This document shows positions 7,475 to 15,583 of a stretch of DNA of 64,000 nucleotides, piece by piece (positions within the stretch are counted from its first letter, which is position 1; every line of letters starts with the position of its first letter). The stretch is from JAEUHO01 sp046350655 (GTDB lineage Bacteria > Planctomycetota > PLA2 > JAEUHO01), in the NCBI GenBank assembly GCA_046350655.1, contig JAXMAB010000004.1, positions 806,001 through 870,000 on the forward strand, written 5' to 3'. The notes beneath the pieces are model-generated. The model searched no databases, was not told where the DNA came from, and worked only from the letters and a program-made list of their open reading frames with translations. Made by a program: the position numbers and the translations under genes.

Positions 7475-8875
7475 TCAGCGCGCGTCGACGGGGAGGAGCG
7501 CGGCGGCGAGCGAGGCGAAGGCCGCGTCGAAGGACGCGTGGAGGCCCGGCGTCACGTAGCGGAGGTTGGGCGCGTTGCGCTTCGCGACGACGTCGCGGGT
7601 CCACGGCCGGCCGCGGCGCAGCGCGAGCGCGCGGCAGGCGTCGTTCACCTTGCGCGTCGCGTTCGCGTAGCCGATCGCCTCGCGCGCGTAGCCCGCGGGG
7701 TCGAAGCGGTCGGGGTGGTCCACGACGTCCACGAGGACGTCGGCGAGCGCCTCGTCGGTCGCGAACGCGCCCGTGCGCGGGTTCACGTGCGACCGGTCGA
7801 TGCCGATCTGACCCGCGGTGACGACCACCGGCGTCCCCGAGAGGAGCGCCTCGCCGAGGATGCGGCTGCTGCCCTCCTGCTTCGAGAGCAGCACCGCGCA
7901 CCGGCTGCGGGCGGTCAGGCGGGCGACCTCGGCGTGGGGGAGCTTCTCGCGGATGGTCACCTGGTCCCCGAGGCCGCGGGCGGCGACCTCGCGCGCGAGG
8001 TCGTCGGCGGTGAGGACCGCGGGCACGCCGACGAGGAGCGTGTCGAGGCGCCGGCCCTTCGCGCGCGCCGCGGCCAGCGCGTCGAGGAGCGTCGTGTGGC
8101 GCTTGAGCGGGTCCCACGAGGCCACCATGATCACGTCGTGCGCGTACGGCTCGCCCGCGGGCTTCGGCTCGAACACCGCGGGATCGACCCAGTCGGCCGA
8201 GCCGACGCGCAGCGGCACGAGGTTGGTGCCCCAGCCGGCGAGGAACGCGAAGTCGTCCTCGCGCGGCGCCATGACGACGACGTCGAGGTCGGCGCCGAGG
8301 TAGGGGAGGAACCGCCACTCGCGCGTGCCCCACGTGCTCGTCTCGAGCACGAGCTGCCACGCGGGCGCGAGCGCGGGCAGGTCGAAACACGCGGCGAAGG
8401 CCTCGATGGCCTCGTGGTACATGACGAGGAGCACGCCGGGCTCGCGCACGGCGCCGTCGGGCCCGACGTCGGGCGCCTTCAGGACCATCAGGTCGCCCTG
8501 GCGCTCGGGGTCGGGGTCGGGCCGCGGGTACCGCAGGCGCACGCGGTCGGCCGGCGGGAACGCGGCGAACTTCGCGCGCAGCGCGCGCGCGCCCGCGGAC
8601 GCGACGAACTCGCGCCGCAGGTCGTTGCGCGCGATCGGGCGCAGCGCCGCGCCGTCGCGCGTGCCCGCGGCGATCAGGCGTTCGATCCACGCGACGCGGC
8701 GCGGGCCCAGACGCGCGTCGCCGAGGTGTTTCCACGCGTGCATCAGGCGCTGGAGCGCCGCGAACGGGCGGCCGCGCAGCAGCCGCGCGCGCGCGACGAG
8801 CGACGACGAGAGCGCGAAGCCCCGCTGCAGGAGGGCCGAGCCCTGCACGCGTTCCTTCCAGCGCAGCCGGCTCAC
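7475..8875 (-). CDS. GT4-type glycosyltransferase, long N-terminal extension
   Basis: A 466-residue glycosyltransferase. The C-terminal half has VIMVASWDPLKRHTTLLDAL, DTLLVGVPAV, VTIREKLPHAEVARLTARSRCAVLLSKQEGSSRILGEALLSGTPVVVT, the GT4 donor site with the E-G-x-x-R-x-x-x-E pattern. The first 120 residues are basic and helical and are not part of the standard fold. GTG 8875 overlaps the stop of the FemAB-like gene (GTGA), so the two are coupled. It is probably cytosolic or peripheral at the inner membrane. The neighbouring acyltransferase and exporter suggest surface polysaccharide synthesis; the donor is unknown. Confidence 0.85.
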   Translation of the reverse strand: MSRLRWKERVQGSALLQRGFALSSSLVARARLLRGRPFAALQRLMHAWKHLGDARLGPRRVAWIERLIAAGTRDGAALRPIARNDLRREFVASAGARALRAKFAAFPPADRVRLRYPRPDPDPERQGDLMVLKAPDVGPDGAVREPGVLLVMYHEAIEAFAACFDLPALAPAWQLVLETSTWGTREWRFLPYLGADLDVVVMAPREDDFAFLAGWGTNLVPLRVGSADWVDPAVFEPKPAGEPYAHDVIMVASWDPLKRHTTLLDALAAARAKGRRLDTLLVGVPAVLTADDLAREVAARGLGDQVTIREKLPHAEVARLTARSRCAVLLSKQEGSSRILGEALLSGTPVVVTAGQIGIDRSHVNPRTGAFATDEALADVLVDVVDHPDRFDPAGYAREAIGYANATRKVNDACRALALRRGRPWTRDVVAKRNAPNLRYVTPGLHASFDAAFASLAAALLPVDAR

Positions 8876-10095
8876 GCGTCCTGCTCCGGGCCGGGCCTCG
8901 CGTCCCGGGAGAACGTCCGCCGCAGCCAGGCGACGCGTTTCGCGCGCGCCTTGAGCGCCGCGGGGAGGAAGGCGAGGGATCCGGAGGCGGGGCCCGCGGG
9001 GAAGAACGTGAGGCGCGCGTAGTCGGAGCGGGGCAGGGCCCAGTTGCGGTGCCAGGCCATGTCGGTGGTGCAGTTGACCTCGACGGCGGTGCCGGCCTCG
9101 AACTCGCGCTCGAGCACGCGTTCGAAGAGCAGGTTGCCGGGCCCGAGGCGGGCGTGGCGCTCGTCGTAGGCGATCTTCAGGAGGACGAGGGCGCCGCCGG
9201 TGCGGACGCCGAGGTGCATCGCGGCGGGGGCGCCGTCGATCTCGAGCGTGTGCCACTCGAGGCGGCCGCGGGCGGCGAAGCCGGCGACGAGCTCGCGGTA
9301 GAAGGCGGTGAGGCGCGGGTCGAGCGCGATGGCGGTGCCGGCGCGGCCCTTCCAGCCCGCGGCCTCGAGCGCGAGGAATCGGTCGAGCGTGGCGGGCGCG
9401 GCGTCGGGGCCGCGGTCGAGGCGGATGGCGACGCCGGGCTCCTTCGCGAGGCGGTTGCCGGCCTTGCGGACGTTGCGGCGGAAGTTGTCGGAGAGCGCGG
9501 CGCGGAGGGCGGCGAGGCTCGAGCCCGCGATCGGCGCGTAGGAGCCGCGCTCGTCGGTGTCGCGGACGACGGGGCCCGGGAGGCGGGCGGTCGCGAGCGC
9601 GGCGAGGGTGCGCGAGCCGTCGCGGACGCCGGCGAGGGTGAGCGAGCGCGCGCCGGGCGCGAGGGCGAACGCGCCGGCGACGAGGGCGGCGAGGTCGTCG
9701 TCGGCGGCGGTGGGGGCGAGGAGCGCGTCGCCGGACTTCGTGTGGTCGTCGTGGGGGGCGGCCAGCGTCGGGCCGAGGCGGCCGGGGCGCACGACGACGG
9801 GCAGGACGCCGGTCAGCGTGGCGCCGGAGGCGGTGACGACGACGCGCAGGGTCTCGCCGTCGTCGAGGCGGTGGCGGGCGTAGGCGCGGACCCAGGCCGG
9901 CGAGGCCATCGGGAGGCGCGTCGGCGAGGCCTCGGCGAGCGCGTCCCACGCGGCGGTCGCGCCGTCCCACTCGGCGTCGGTCGCGAGCACGGCGACGCGG
10001 CCGGCCACGTGGGGCGTCCCGGCGGCGACGGCGGCGCGCGCCGCGCCCTCGAGCGCGGGCGGACGGGACGGGACTTCCGGGGGGCGGTCGGCCAT
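8872..10095 (-). CDS. FemAB/CelD-type GNAT acetyltransferase
   Basis: A 407-residue protein of the BioF2-like, double-GNAT family. The first half carries WDALAEASPTRLPMASPAWVRAYARH, the second LSDNFRRNVRKAGNRLAKEP, RFLALEAAGWKGRAGTAI, FYRELVAGFAARGRLEWHTLEIDGAPAAMHLG and FERVLEREFEAG. The N-R-R-x-x-R-K segment and E-A-x-x-W-K-G are typical of CelD/BcsL and XrtA-linked FemAB-like proteins, which acylate sugars or peptides of envelope polymers. ATG 10095 is used; an open frame continues to 10158 without good coding features. The C-terminal FSRDARPGPEQDA derives from a family 2 palindrome half-arm. Confidence 0.8.
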   Translation of the reverse strand: MADRPPEVPSRPPALEGAARAAVAAGTPHVAGRVAVLATDAEWDGATAAWDALAEASPTRLPMASPAWVRAYARHRLDDGETLRVVVTASGATLTGVLPVVVRPGRLGPTLAAPHDDHTKSGDALLAPTAADDDLAALVAGAFALAPGARSLTLAGVRDGSRTLAALATARLPGPVVRDTDERGSYAPIAGSSLAALRAALSDNFRRNVRKAGNRLAKEPGVAIRLDRGPDAAPATLDRFLALEAAGWKGRAGTAIALDPRLTAFYRELVAGFAARGRLEWHTLEIDGAPAAMHLGVRTGGALVLLKIAYDERHARLGPGNLLFERVLEREFEAGTAVEVNCTTDMAWHRNWALPRSDYARLTFFPAGPASGSLAFLPAALKARAKRVAWLRRTFSRDARPGPEQDA

Positions 10096-10128
10096 GGGCG
10101 CGGAGGGGGCTACGGTCCGAGGGGCGAT

Positions 10129-10142
10129 GATCCGATGGGATC
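10129..10142. promoter_or_regulatory. short inverted repeat in a divergent promoter region
   Basis: GATCC and GGATC arms separated by four bases lie between the divergent FemAB-like and Wza-like genes, 34 bp before the exporter start. This may be an operator for one or both units. The site is short, and only its position supports a regulatory role. Confidence 0.25.
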
Positions 10143-10175
10143 GTACAGAGGCCCCCACCGGGGGGAGGAGGCTCC

Positions 10176-10967
10176 GTGCATCTTCGTCAGGCCGCGCTCG
10201 TGGCTGCAGCGCTTTCCGTCGCCGGCTGTGCCGGGTCGTCCGCGACCCGGTACCGCGGGGGACCCCCTGCCGCCACGCCGACCGCGGAGGTCGCGACGCC
10301 CGCCCCGGCGGCGCCGCCCGCGTACGCCGCCGCCCCCGCGCCGTCGGGCCGCCGCGTCGTGCCGGTGCAGTTCCGGTTCGACGTCGGCGACGAGATCGCG
10401 ACCGGCGTCTGGACGGAGCCCGAGCTCTCGTCGCAGCAGCGCCTCCTCGTGGACGGGACGATCTCGCCGCCGCTGCTCAAGCCGCAGCGGATCGTCGGGC
10501 TCACGGTCGAGGAGGTCCAGACGAAGCTGACGCTGGCCTACAAGGAGTACCTGAAGGAGCCCAAGGTCAGCGTCCGCGTCGTCACGATCCACGGCGACCG
10601 CGTGTTCGTGCTCGGCGAGGTCCGCACGCCGCAGACGGTCTCGTTGATCGGGCCGATCACGGTCGTGCAGAGCATCGCGGCGGCCGGCGGGTTCGCGGAG
10701 GAGTTCGCCGAGAAGTCGCGCGTGCAGGTGCTGCGGGTCGGCCCGGACGGCCAGCCGACGCCGATCTTCGTGAACGCGAAGGCGGTGCTCGCGGGCCGCG
10801 AGCCCGACCTCCCGCTGCAGCGGGGCGACATCGTCTACGTGCCCGCGAAGGGCGTGACCGAGTTCGCCCGTACGGTCGGGCAGGCCCTCTCGCCGATCAC
10901 GAGCGCCATCGGCACCGTGAGCAACGTCGGCGCCCTCATCCTCGCCGGCCAGAACTCGGGGAACTGA
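10176..10967 (+). CDS. polysaccharide biosynthesis/export lipoprotein (Wza family)
   Basis: A 263-residue outer-membrane export protein. The N-terminus MHLRQAALVAAALSVAGC is a lipoprotein signal with the Cys at residue 18, followed by a Pro/Ala-rich spacer. The Poly_export domain contains FRFDVGDEIATGVW, LLVDGTISPPLL, GLTVEEVQTKLTLAYKEYLKEPKVSVRV. Then come SLBB-type parts VFVLGEVRTPQTVSLIGPITVVQSIAAAGGFAEEF and PLQRGDIVYVPAKG. GTG 10176 is preceded by GGGAGGAGG. It forms the channel by which polymer crosses the outer membrane. The cognate Wzz-like and CpsD-like genes are about 34 kb away, so the export machinery is split. Confidence 0.9.
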   Translation: MHLRQAALVAAALSVAGCAGSSATRYRGGPPAATPTAEVATPAPAAPPAYAAAPAPSGRRVVPVQFRFDVGDEIATGVWTEPELSSQQRLLVDGTISPPLLKPQRIVGLTVEEVQTKLTLAYKEYLKEPKVSVRVVTIHGDRVFVLGEVRTPQTVSLIGPITVVQSIAAAGGFAEEFAEKSRVQVLRVGPDGQPTPIFVNAKAVLAGREPDLPLQRGDIVYVPAKGVTEFARTVGQALSPITSAIGTVSNVGALILAGQNSGN

Positions 10968-11007
10968 CCCCCGTCCCGGTACGCGAGGCCCGTCCGCCTT
11001 CGCACGC

Positions 11008-11069
11008 GGAACAAAGGGCTACGACCCCGTTGTTCCACCTGGAACAAACGGCTACGACCCCGTTGTTCC
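11008..11069 (-). repeat. family 1 hairpin repeat dyad
   Basis: Two 29-bp hairpin units at 11008-11036 and 11041-11069 are separated by ACCT, a 33-bp period. Both have GGAAC/GTTCC arms and the GGGGTCGTAG core on the minus strand. The TAG in the core of the second unit is the stop codon of the Sel1-repeat gene. The pair is flanked by family 2 half-arms (CGCGAGGCCCG near 10984 and CGGGCCTTGCG near 11104), as if nested inside that palindrome. Confidence 0.9.
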
Positions 11070-12803
11070 GCGTCGACCGGGGGAGCGGCGGGCCGCGGGC
11101 GGGCGGGCCTTGCGTCCCCGGAGCACGAGCCGTCGCAGCGCGCCGCGGGCCTCGGCCACGCCGCGCTCGACCGCGAGGCGGAGCCAGCGCGCGGCCACGC
11201 GGAGGTCGCGACGCACGCCCTCGCCGTCGCGGTGGCAGAGGCCCAGGCAATACGTCGCCCACGGATCGCCGGCCTCGGCGCCCGCGCGGTAGAGCTGCGC
11301 GGCGAAGTCGTGGTCCTGCGCGACGCCCTGGCCGTCGTGGTACGCGACGCCGAGCTCGCCGAGGGCCTCCGGATCGCCCATGGCGGCGGCGCGCCGCAGC
11401 CACGGGGCGGCCCGCGCGTGACGCGGCGGGCCGAGCTCGCCCTCGCGGTACATCGCGGCGAGGCATGCCGCGCCCTGCGCGTTGTCGAAGACCTCGACCG
11501 CGCGGCGGAACCAACGGGCCGCGGTGCGCGGCGAGCGGGGGACGCCGTGGCCGCGGCGGTAGCAGCGGCCGAGGTTGGCCGTCGCGGAGGGGCAACCGTG
11601 CGCCGCGGCGAGTCGGTACCAGCGGACGGCCTCGCGATCGTCGCGGCGGACGCCGTCGCCCTCGTGGAGCCGCACGCCGAGGTTCGTGCGGTCATCGAAG
11701 TTGCCGAGCTCCGCGGCGCGCCGGAGCCACGCCACGGCCTCGCCCGGCCGCCGCCGCCCCCGGGGCGCGGCCTCGGTGAGGAGTTCGGCCAGGAGCGTCA
11801 TCCCGCTCTCGTCACCGGCGTCGGCGGCGACGCGGGCCCACCGTCGCGCGGCCGACAGGTCCTTGCGGACGAAGTCGCCGTACCGGTGGCCACACGCGAG
11901 GCGGAAGGCCGCGGGCCCGTGGCCCGCCTTCGCGGCGCGGCGGAGCCAGGTCGCACAACGGCGAGGCCCGCTCGCGGGATTGCCGTCCTCGAGTTGAGCG
12001 GCGATCCAGCACGCGGTGGGGTCGCCGGACCTCGTGGCTCGCGCGGCCCACGCCGCCGCGTCGTCGAAGTCCACGTCGGACGCGGGCTCCTGGACGAGGA
12101 GCGCGAGCGCGAGCGCGGCCTCGTCCGACTCCGCGCCCGCGGCGGCCTCGAAGGCGTCCGATGCGCGCGGGACGGCGGTGGGCCCCTCGCGACCGAACCA
12201 CCGCGCGTAGCCGAGGGTCACGTTCGCGTCGGCCTCGCCGCGGGCCGCGCGGTCGCGCCAGGTCGTGGGGGCGGCATCGAACCGGCGGAGGTGGGGCTCG
12301 GCGCGCGCGACGAACGCGTCGAGGGCCACTGCGTCGTCGTCGCGCATGCCGACGACGAGCGCGACGCGCAGCCACCGGCGCACCGTCGCGAGGGCGTCCC
12401 CACGATGGACGTGGACGCGGGCGAGCTCGAGGGCGGCCCCGGCGCTGCCGGCCCGGGCCGCGCGACGCACGCCGGCGTCGCGTCGCGGGCCCGCGGGGTG
12501 GACGTACGCGGCGGCATGGAGCGCAGCGGGATGGCGCGTGCGGGCCGCGCGGCGGAGGAGCGCGCCGAACCGTCGGGCGCGGCCCCGGTGCTCCCAGGCC
12601 ATGGCGTCGAAGAGGTCGAGTTGCGCGGCGAGGAGCGTGCGCGCGGCCCCGCGTCGGGCGCGTCGGGCGGCCGCGGTGCGCTTGCCGTCCGGGCCGAGCG
12701 GCAGCCGTTTCGACCACGCGAAGCGGGCCCAGGCGTCGCCGTCCCGCGCGAGCCGTTCGAGGATCGCGAGCGCGTCCGGGCCTTGGATCTCCGCGGGTTT
12801 CAC
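11052..12803 (-). CDS. Sel1-like repeat (TPR-related) protein
   Basis: A 583-residue helical solenoid. Repeats of the Sel1 type run through most of the protein, for example AVAWLRRAAELGNFDDRTNLGVRLHEGDGVRRDDREAV, then WYRLAAAHGCPSATANLGRCYRRGHGV, and WLRRAAAMGDPEALGELGVAYHDGQGV. The N-terminal third is more divergent and Arg-rich. No signal peptide is evident. Sel1 proteins are scaffolds for protein complexes; the partner is unknown. The GTG at 12803 follows GTGGGGAC and precedes VKPAEIQGPDAL; upstream frame to 12926 passes through hairpin repeats. The final residues GTTGS and the TAG stop come from a family 1 repeat, so that repeat defines the 3' end. Confidence 0.85.
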   Translation of the reverse strand: MKPAEIQGPDALAILERLARDGDAWARFAWSKRLPLGPDGKRTAAARRARRGAARTLLAAQLDLFDAMAWEHRGRARRFGALLRRAARTRHPAALHAAAYVHPAGPRRDAGVRRAARAGSAGAALELARVHVHRGDALATVRRWLRVALVVGMRDDDAVALDAFVARAEPHLRRFDAAPTTWRDRAARGEADANVTLGYARWFGREGPTAVPRASDAFEAAAGAESDEAALALALLVQEPASDVDFDDAAAWAARATRSGDPTACWIAAQLEDGNPASGPRRCATWLRRAAKAGHGPAAFRLACGHRYGDFVRKDLSAARRWARVAADAGDESGMTLLAELLTEAAPRGRRRPGEAVAWLRRAAELGNFDDRTNLGVRLHEGDGVRRDDREAVRWYRLAAAHGCPSATANLGRCYRRGHGVPRSPRTAARWFRRAVEVFDNAQGAACLAAMYREGELGPPRHARAAPWLRRAAAMGDPEALGELGVAYHDGQGVAQDHDFAAQLYRAGAEAGDPWATYCLGLCHRDGEGVRRDLRVAARWLRLAVERGVAEARGALRRLVLRGRKARPPAARRSPGRRGTTGS

Positions 12804-12848
12804 GTCCCCACGATATCGCGTCCCACGATGCCGCGCCCGGGGGATCCC

Positions 12849-12956
12849 GGAACCAACGACGACGCCCCCGTTGTTCCATCGACGCCGAAACAAACGTCTA
12901 CGACCCCGTTGTTTCGGTGTCGACACCGAGACGAAGGGCTACGACCCCGTTGTCTC
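12849..12956 (-). repeat. family 1 hairpin cluster with three arm types
   Basis: Three 29-bp units at 12849-12877, 12887-12915 and 12928-12956 carry arms GGAAC/GTTCC, GAAAC/GTTTC and GAGAC/GTCTC respectively, so both sides of the stem change together. Spacers contain TCGAC, including the perfect palindrome GGTGTCGACACC at 12916-12927. The cluster lies 13 bp downstream of the stop of the LpxL-like gene on the same strand. The 12849 unit has a degraded core. Confidence 0.85.
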
Positions 12957-12969
12957 GGTGTCGCCGGGG

Positions 12970-13965
12970 TCAGTCGGGGTCGAGGAGGCTGTAGGCGGGA
13001 TAGGGGCCCAGCTCGGGCGTGGGCCGGCTCTTCCAGCGCTTGAGCATCCAGCACCACGCCTCGGGATACTCGCGGATGACGCGGCTGAAGACGTCGTTCA
13101 TCCGCGCGGTGGCCGCGAGGACGTCCGCGTCCTCGTCGCCCGTGCGCGGCTCCATGAGGTCGTCGCTCGCCCAGAAGCGCCAGCGGGCCCGGCCCTCGGG
13201 GATCAGCAGCAGCACGATCAGCGGCGCCCGGTTGTAGAAGGCGAGCTTCGCCGCGAGCGGCGTCGTGCGCGCCGGGATCCCGAGGAACGGGACGTACAGG
13301 CCGCCGTAGCGCCGCGGGACGTTGCGGTCCGTCAGGAAGCCGACCGAGCGGCCCTTCCGCAGCCCCGAGGCCAGCGCCGTCGCGCCGCCCTTGCGGAACC
13401 CGGCCTCGCCCTCGCCGCCGTGCGTGCGGAGCTCGCGGAAGAACGCGTCCACCGCCGGCCACCCCGTCGTCTCGGCGAGATAGTCCGTCGGCACCGCGAA
13501 CGGGAGCGCGCCCCGGCCCGCGTGCAGCATCTCCCAGTTGCCGAAGTGCGCCGACACGAACACGAACGACTTCGTCCGCTCCATCGACGCGACGGCGCGC
13601 GCCGCGACGTCGTCCGGCACGCGCACGTACCGCCGCCAGCGCGCGGGCGTCATCGGCTGCACGTGGAACAGCAGCACCTCGGCCTGGATCGCCGTCCGGT
13701 ACGACGCCCGCAGGATCCGGCGGCGGTCGCGGTCCGTCAGCTCGTCGCCGAACACCGCGCGCAGGCTTGCGCGCCCCGCGCGCCGCCCGCGGTGGTCGAG
13801 CACGTAGATCAGCCACGCGATCGCGTCCGACAGGCCGAGCGCGGCCCGCTCCGGCATCGCGGGCAGCACGCGGGCCAGCACGCGCAGCGGCGCCACCGCC
13901 AGCGCGTTGAGCGCCGCGTACACCCGGCGGTGGAGGCGCTCGCGGCGGGGGGAGCGGACGGCCAC
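12970..13965 (-). CDS. LpxL/HtrB-like acyltransferase
   Basis: A 331-residue member of the lipid A biosynthesis acyltransferase family. The catalytic H-x4-E motif is in VFVSAHFGNWEMLHAGRG. Other family segments are GRSVGFLTDRNVPRRYGGLYVPFLGIPARTTPLAAKLA and YPEAWCWMLKRWKSRP at the C-terminus. An N-terminal helix (LNALAVAPLRVLARVLPAM) probably associates with the inner membrane. These enzymes move acyl chains from ACP to a lipid acceptor. As the last gene of the ketosynthase operon it is a good candidate for transferring the product onto a membrane lipid. GTG 13965 lies 10 bp after the stop of the preceding gene. Confidence 0.85.
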   Translation of the reverse strand: MAVRSPRRERLHRRVYAALNALAVAPLRVLARVLPAMPERAALGLSDAIAWLIYVLDHRGRRAGRASLRAVFGDELTDRDRRRILRASYRTAIQAEVLLFHVQPMTPARWRRYVRVPDDVAARAVASMERTKSFVFVSAHFGNWEMLHAGRGALPFAVPTDYLAETTGWPAVDAFFRELRTHGGEGEAGFRKGGATALASGLRKGRSVGFLTDRNVPRRYGGLYVPFLGIPARTTPLAAKLAFYNRAPLIVLLLIPEGRARWRFWASDDLMEPRTGDEDADVLAATARMNDVFSRVIREYPEAWCWMLKRWKSRPTPELGPYPAYSLLDPD

Positions 13966-13975
13966 CGCGGGCCCG

Positions 13976-15070
13976 TCAGCCGACGCGGCCGAGCAGCACC
14001 GCCGCGACCTGCCCGTCGAAGCCCGCGGCCACGACGAGCGCCGTCGCCCCGGCGGGCGTGCCGTCCGGACGCCGGCCCCGCGCGACCGACGTCGCCGCGA
14101 GCGCGAGGTCGGCGACGTCGCTGCCGGGCCCCGCCTCGCCGAGCGCCTGGCGCCACAGCCGGCCGCGGTCGCCGGCGCCCACCGCGTCGAGCGATGCCTG
14201 CGTGTCGGCCTGCACCGTGCCCACGGCCTCGAGCGCGACGCCGGCCTCGGCGCACGCCGCCAGCGCGGTCGCGCGGACCGCGGCCGCGAGCGTTCCGCGA
14301 CCCGCCGACCCCGTCGCCGCGCCGCGCACGATCGCGACGGGCGAGGCCCCGCGCGCCGTCGCGGCGTCGAACGCCTCGAGGACGAACGCCGCCGCCGCGT
14401 CGCCGCCGACGGGGCCCGCCGGCAGCAGGCCGAGGCGGCCGAGCTCCATCGTCGTCACCGGGCCGCCGTTGCGACCGGCGCCGTACGCGACCGCGGCCGT
14501 CGCGTCGCCGCGCGCCACGGCGCGGGCGGCCATCCCCACGACCGCGAGGCCCGGCGTGCGCCAGCCCGAGACCGACGTGTTCGCGCCCCGCAGGCCGTGC
14601 CACGCCGAGACGAGGCTGAACGCGTTGTTGTTCAGCGTCTCGAGCAGATAGAAGGGGTTCATCTTCCGCACGCTCGCGGCGTTGAGCTGCTCGAGGTCGG
14701 GCGCGCGGCGGAAGCCGTCGGTCGCGTCCGCCATGGCGGGCCGGTACGCCGCGAAGTCGATGACCGTCGGGTCCACCTGCGCGGCGAAGAAGCCCTTGCG
14801 GTCGTCGGGGAGCCCGGCGTCCTCGAGGCGCGCGGCGAGGAGCGCCGTCGCGATCGCGTGGGCCGCGAGCTGGCTGGCGCCGTTCAGGAACTTCGCCTGG
14901 CTCTCGAGCTCCGCCGGCACCTGGTGGCGCAACCACGGCTCGGGCACGGTGGCCGACGCGCCCGCGGGCCGGCGGCCCGCGGCCAGCGCGTCCCACACCG
15001 CGTCCACGCCGTGGCCGGGCCACGCGACGACGTCGACGCCGGTGATCGCGACGGTGCGGGCGGGGCTCAC
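13976..15070 (-). CDS. ketosynthase homologue lacking catalytic residues (KS-beta/chain-length-factor-like)
   Basis: A 364-residue thiolase-fold protein starting with TVAITGVDVVAWPGHGVDAVW, the N-terminal pattern of beta-ketoacyl-ACP synthases. At the place of the nucleophile elbow it reads GANTSVSGWRTPGLAVVGMAA, with no Cys. Where active enzymes have HGTGT it reads VGTVQADTQASLDAVGAGD, so the first His is missing too. Its role is probably structural or chain-length determining beside an active KS, as in type II PKS and aryl-polyene systems. GTG 15070 overlaps the stop of the dehydratase gene (GTGA). In antisense direction the frame remains open far upstream but without family features. Confidence 0.8.
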   Translation of the reverse strand: MSPARTVAITGVDVVAWPGHGVDAVWDALAAGRRPAGASATVPEPWLRHQVPAELESQAKFLNGASQLAAHAIATALLAARLEDAGLPDDRKGFFAAQVDPTVIDFAAYRPAMADATDGFRRAPDLEQLNAASVRKMNPFYLLETLNNNAFSLVSAWHGLRGANTSVSGWRTPGLAVVGMAARAVARGDATAAVAYGAGRNGGPVTTMELGRLGLLPAGPVGGDAAAAFVLEAFDAATARGASPVAIVRGAATGSAGRGTLAAAVRATALAACAEAGVALEAVGTVQADTQASLDAVGAGDRGRLWRQALGEAGPGSDVADLALAATSVARGRRPDGTPAGATALVVAAGFDGQVAAVLLGRVG

Positions 15071-15543
15071 GTGCGGGTCCTCCGCTGGTCCTGCGCCGGC
15101 TTCACGCCGCGCAGCGCGTCGTACGTCCGGCGCATGCGGGCCGGGTCCTCGAGCCCCTCGAGCGGGGTCACGACGGCCTCGAAGTCGACGAGCGCGCGGC
15201 GCTCGCCGCCGGCCGTCGCCTCGCCGCTGAACGCGCGGCGCGCGGGGTCGTCCGTCGCCTTCACCTCGAGGCGCAGCTCGAGGCGGTCGCCCGGCACCGA
15301 GAAGCCGAAGTAGCGCGCCGACGTCACGCGGTCCACGAGGGCCCAGCGCGCGAAGTCGCTCGCGACCGCCTCGTGCCACCCCGCGAGCTGCGCGAACGCC
15401 TCGGCGACCAGCGTCCCGGGCAGGATCGGGCGGTCGGGGAAGTGCCACTCGAGGTAGTCCTCGCTCATGGCCACGGCCTTCCAGCCGCGGACGAGCGTGC
15501 CGGGCACGACCTCCTCGATGCGATCGACGAGCAGGAACCTCAC
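15067..15543 (-). CDS. FabZ-like 3-hydroxyacyl-ACP dehydratase (first)
   Basis: A 158-residue single-hotdog protein. The active-site His and Glu are in WHFPDRPILPGTLVAEAFAQLAGW, the FabZ signature H-F-P-x-x-P-x-x-P-G-x-L-x-x-E-A. It begins MRFLLVDRIEEVVPGT, as FabZ and ApeI/ApeP-type dehydratases do. It removes water from 3-hydroxyacyl-ACP to give a trans-2-enoyl-ACP. With a second dehydratase in the same operon it could form a heterodimer, as proposed for aryl-polyene synthesis. GTG start at 15543; the stop overlaps the next gene. The C-terminal tail is Arg/Thr-rich and not conserved. Confidence 0.85.
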   Translation of the reverse strand: MRFLLVDRIEEVVPGTLVRGWKAVAMSEDYLEWHFPDRPILPGTLVAEAFAQLAGWHEAVASDFARWALVDRVTSARYFGFSVPGDRLELRLEVKATDDPARRAFSGEATAGGERRALVDFEAVVTPLEGLEDPARMRRTYDALRGVKPAQDQRRTRT

Positions 15544-15583
15544 GGGAGACCTCCGGCGGCGCGCGGGGGACGGGGGGCGGGCG

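Noticed and set aside
5242..7821. 859-residue plus-strand frame
   Set aside because: It crosses the antisense of a GT4 gene and the JmjC-like gene out of frame and is almost only Arg, Pro, Ala and Gly.
11008..11069. integron attC sites
   Set aside because: The arms GGAAC/GTTCC recall attC-like imperfect palindromes, but the GTTRRRY/RYYYAAC core pair, the extrahelical bases and an integrase are missing.
12804..12926. upstream extension of the Sel1 protein
   Set aside because: The extra residues derive from hairpin repeats; GTG 12803 with an upstream GGGG is a better start.
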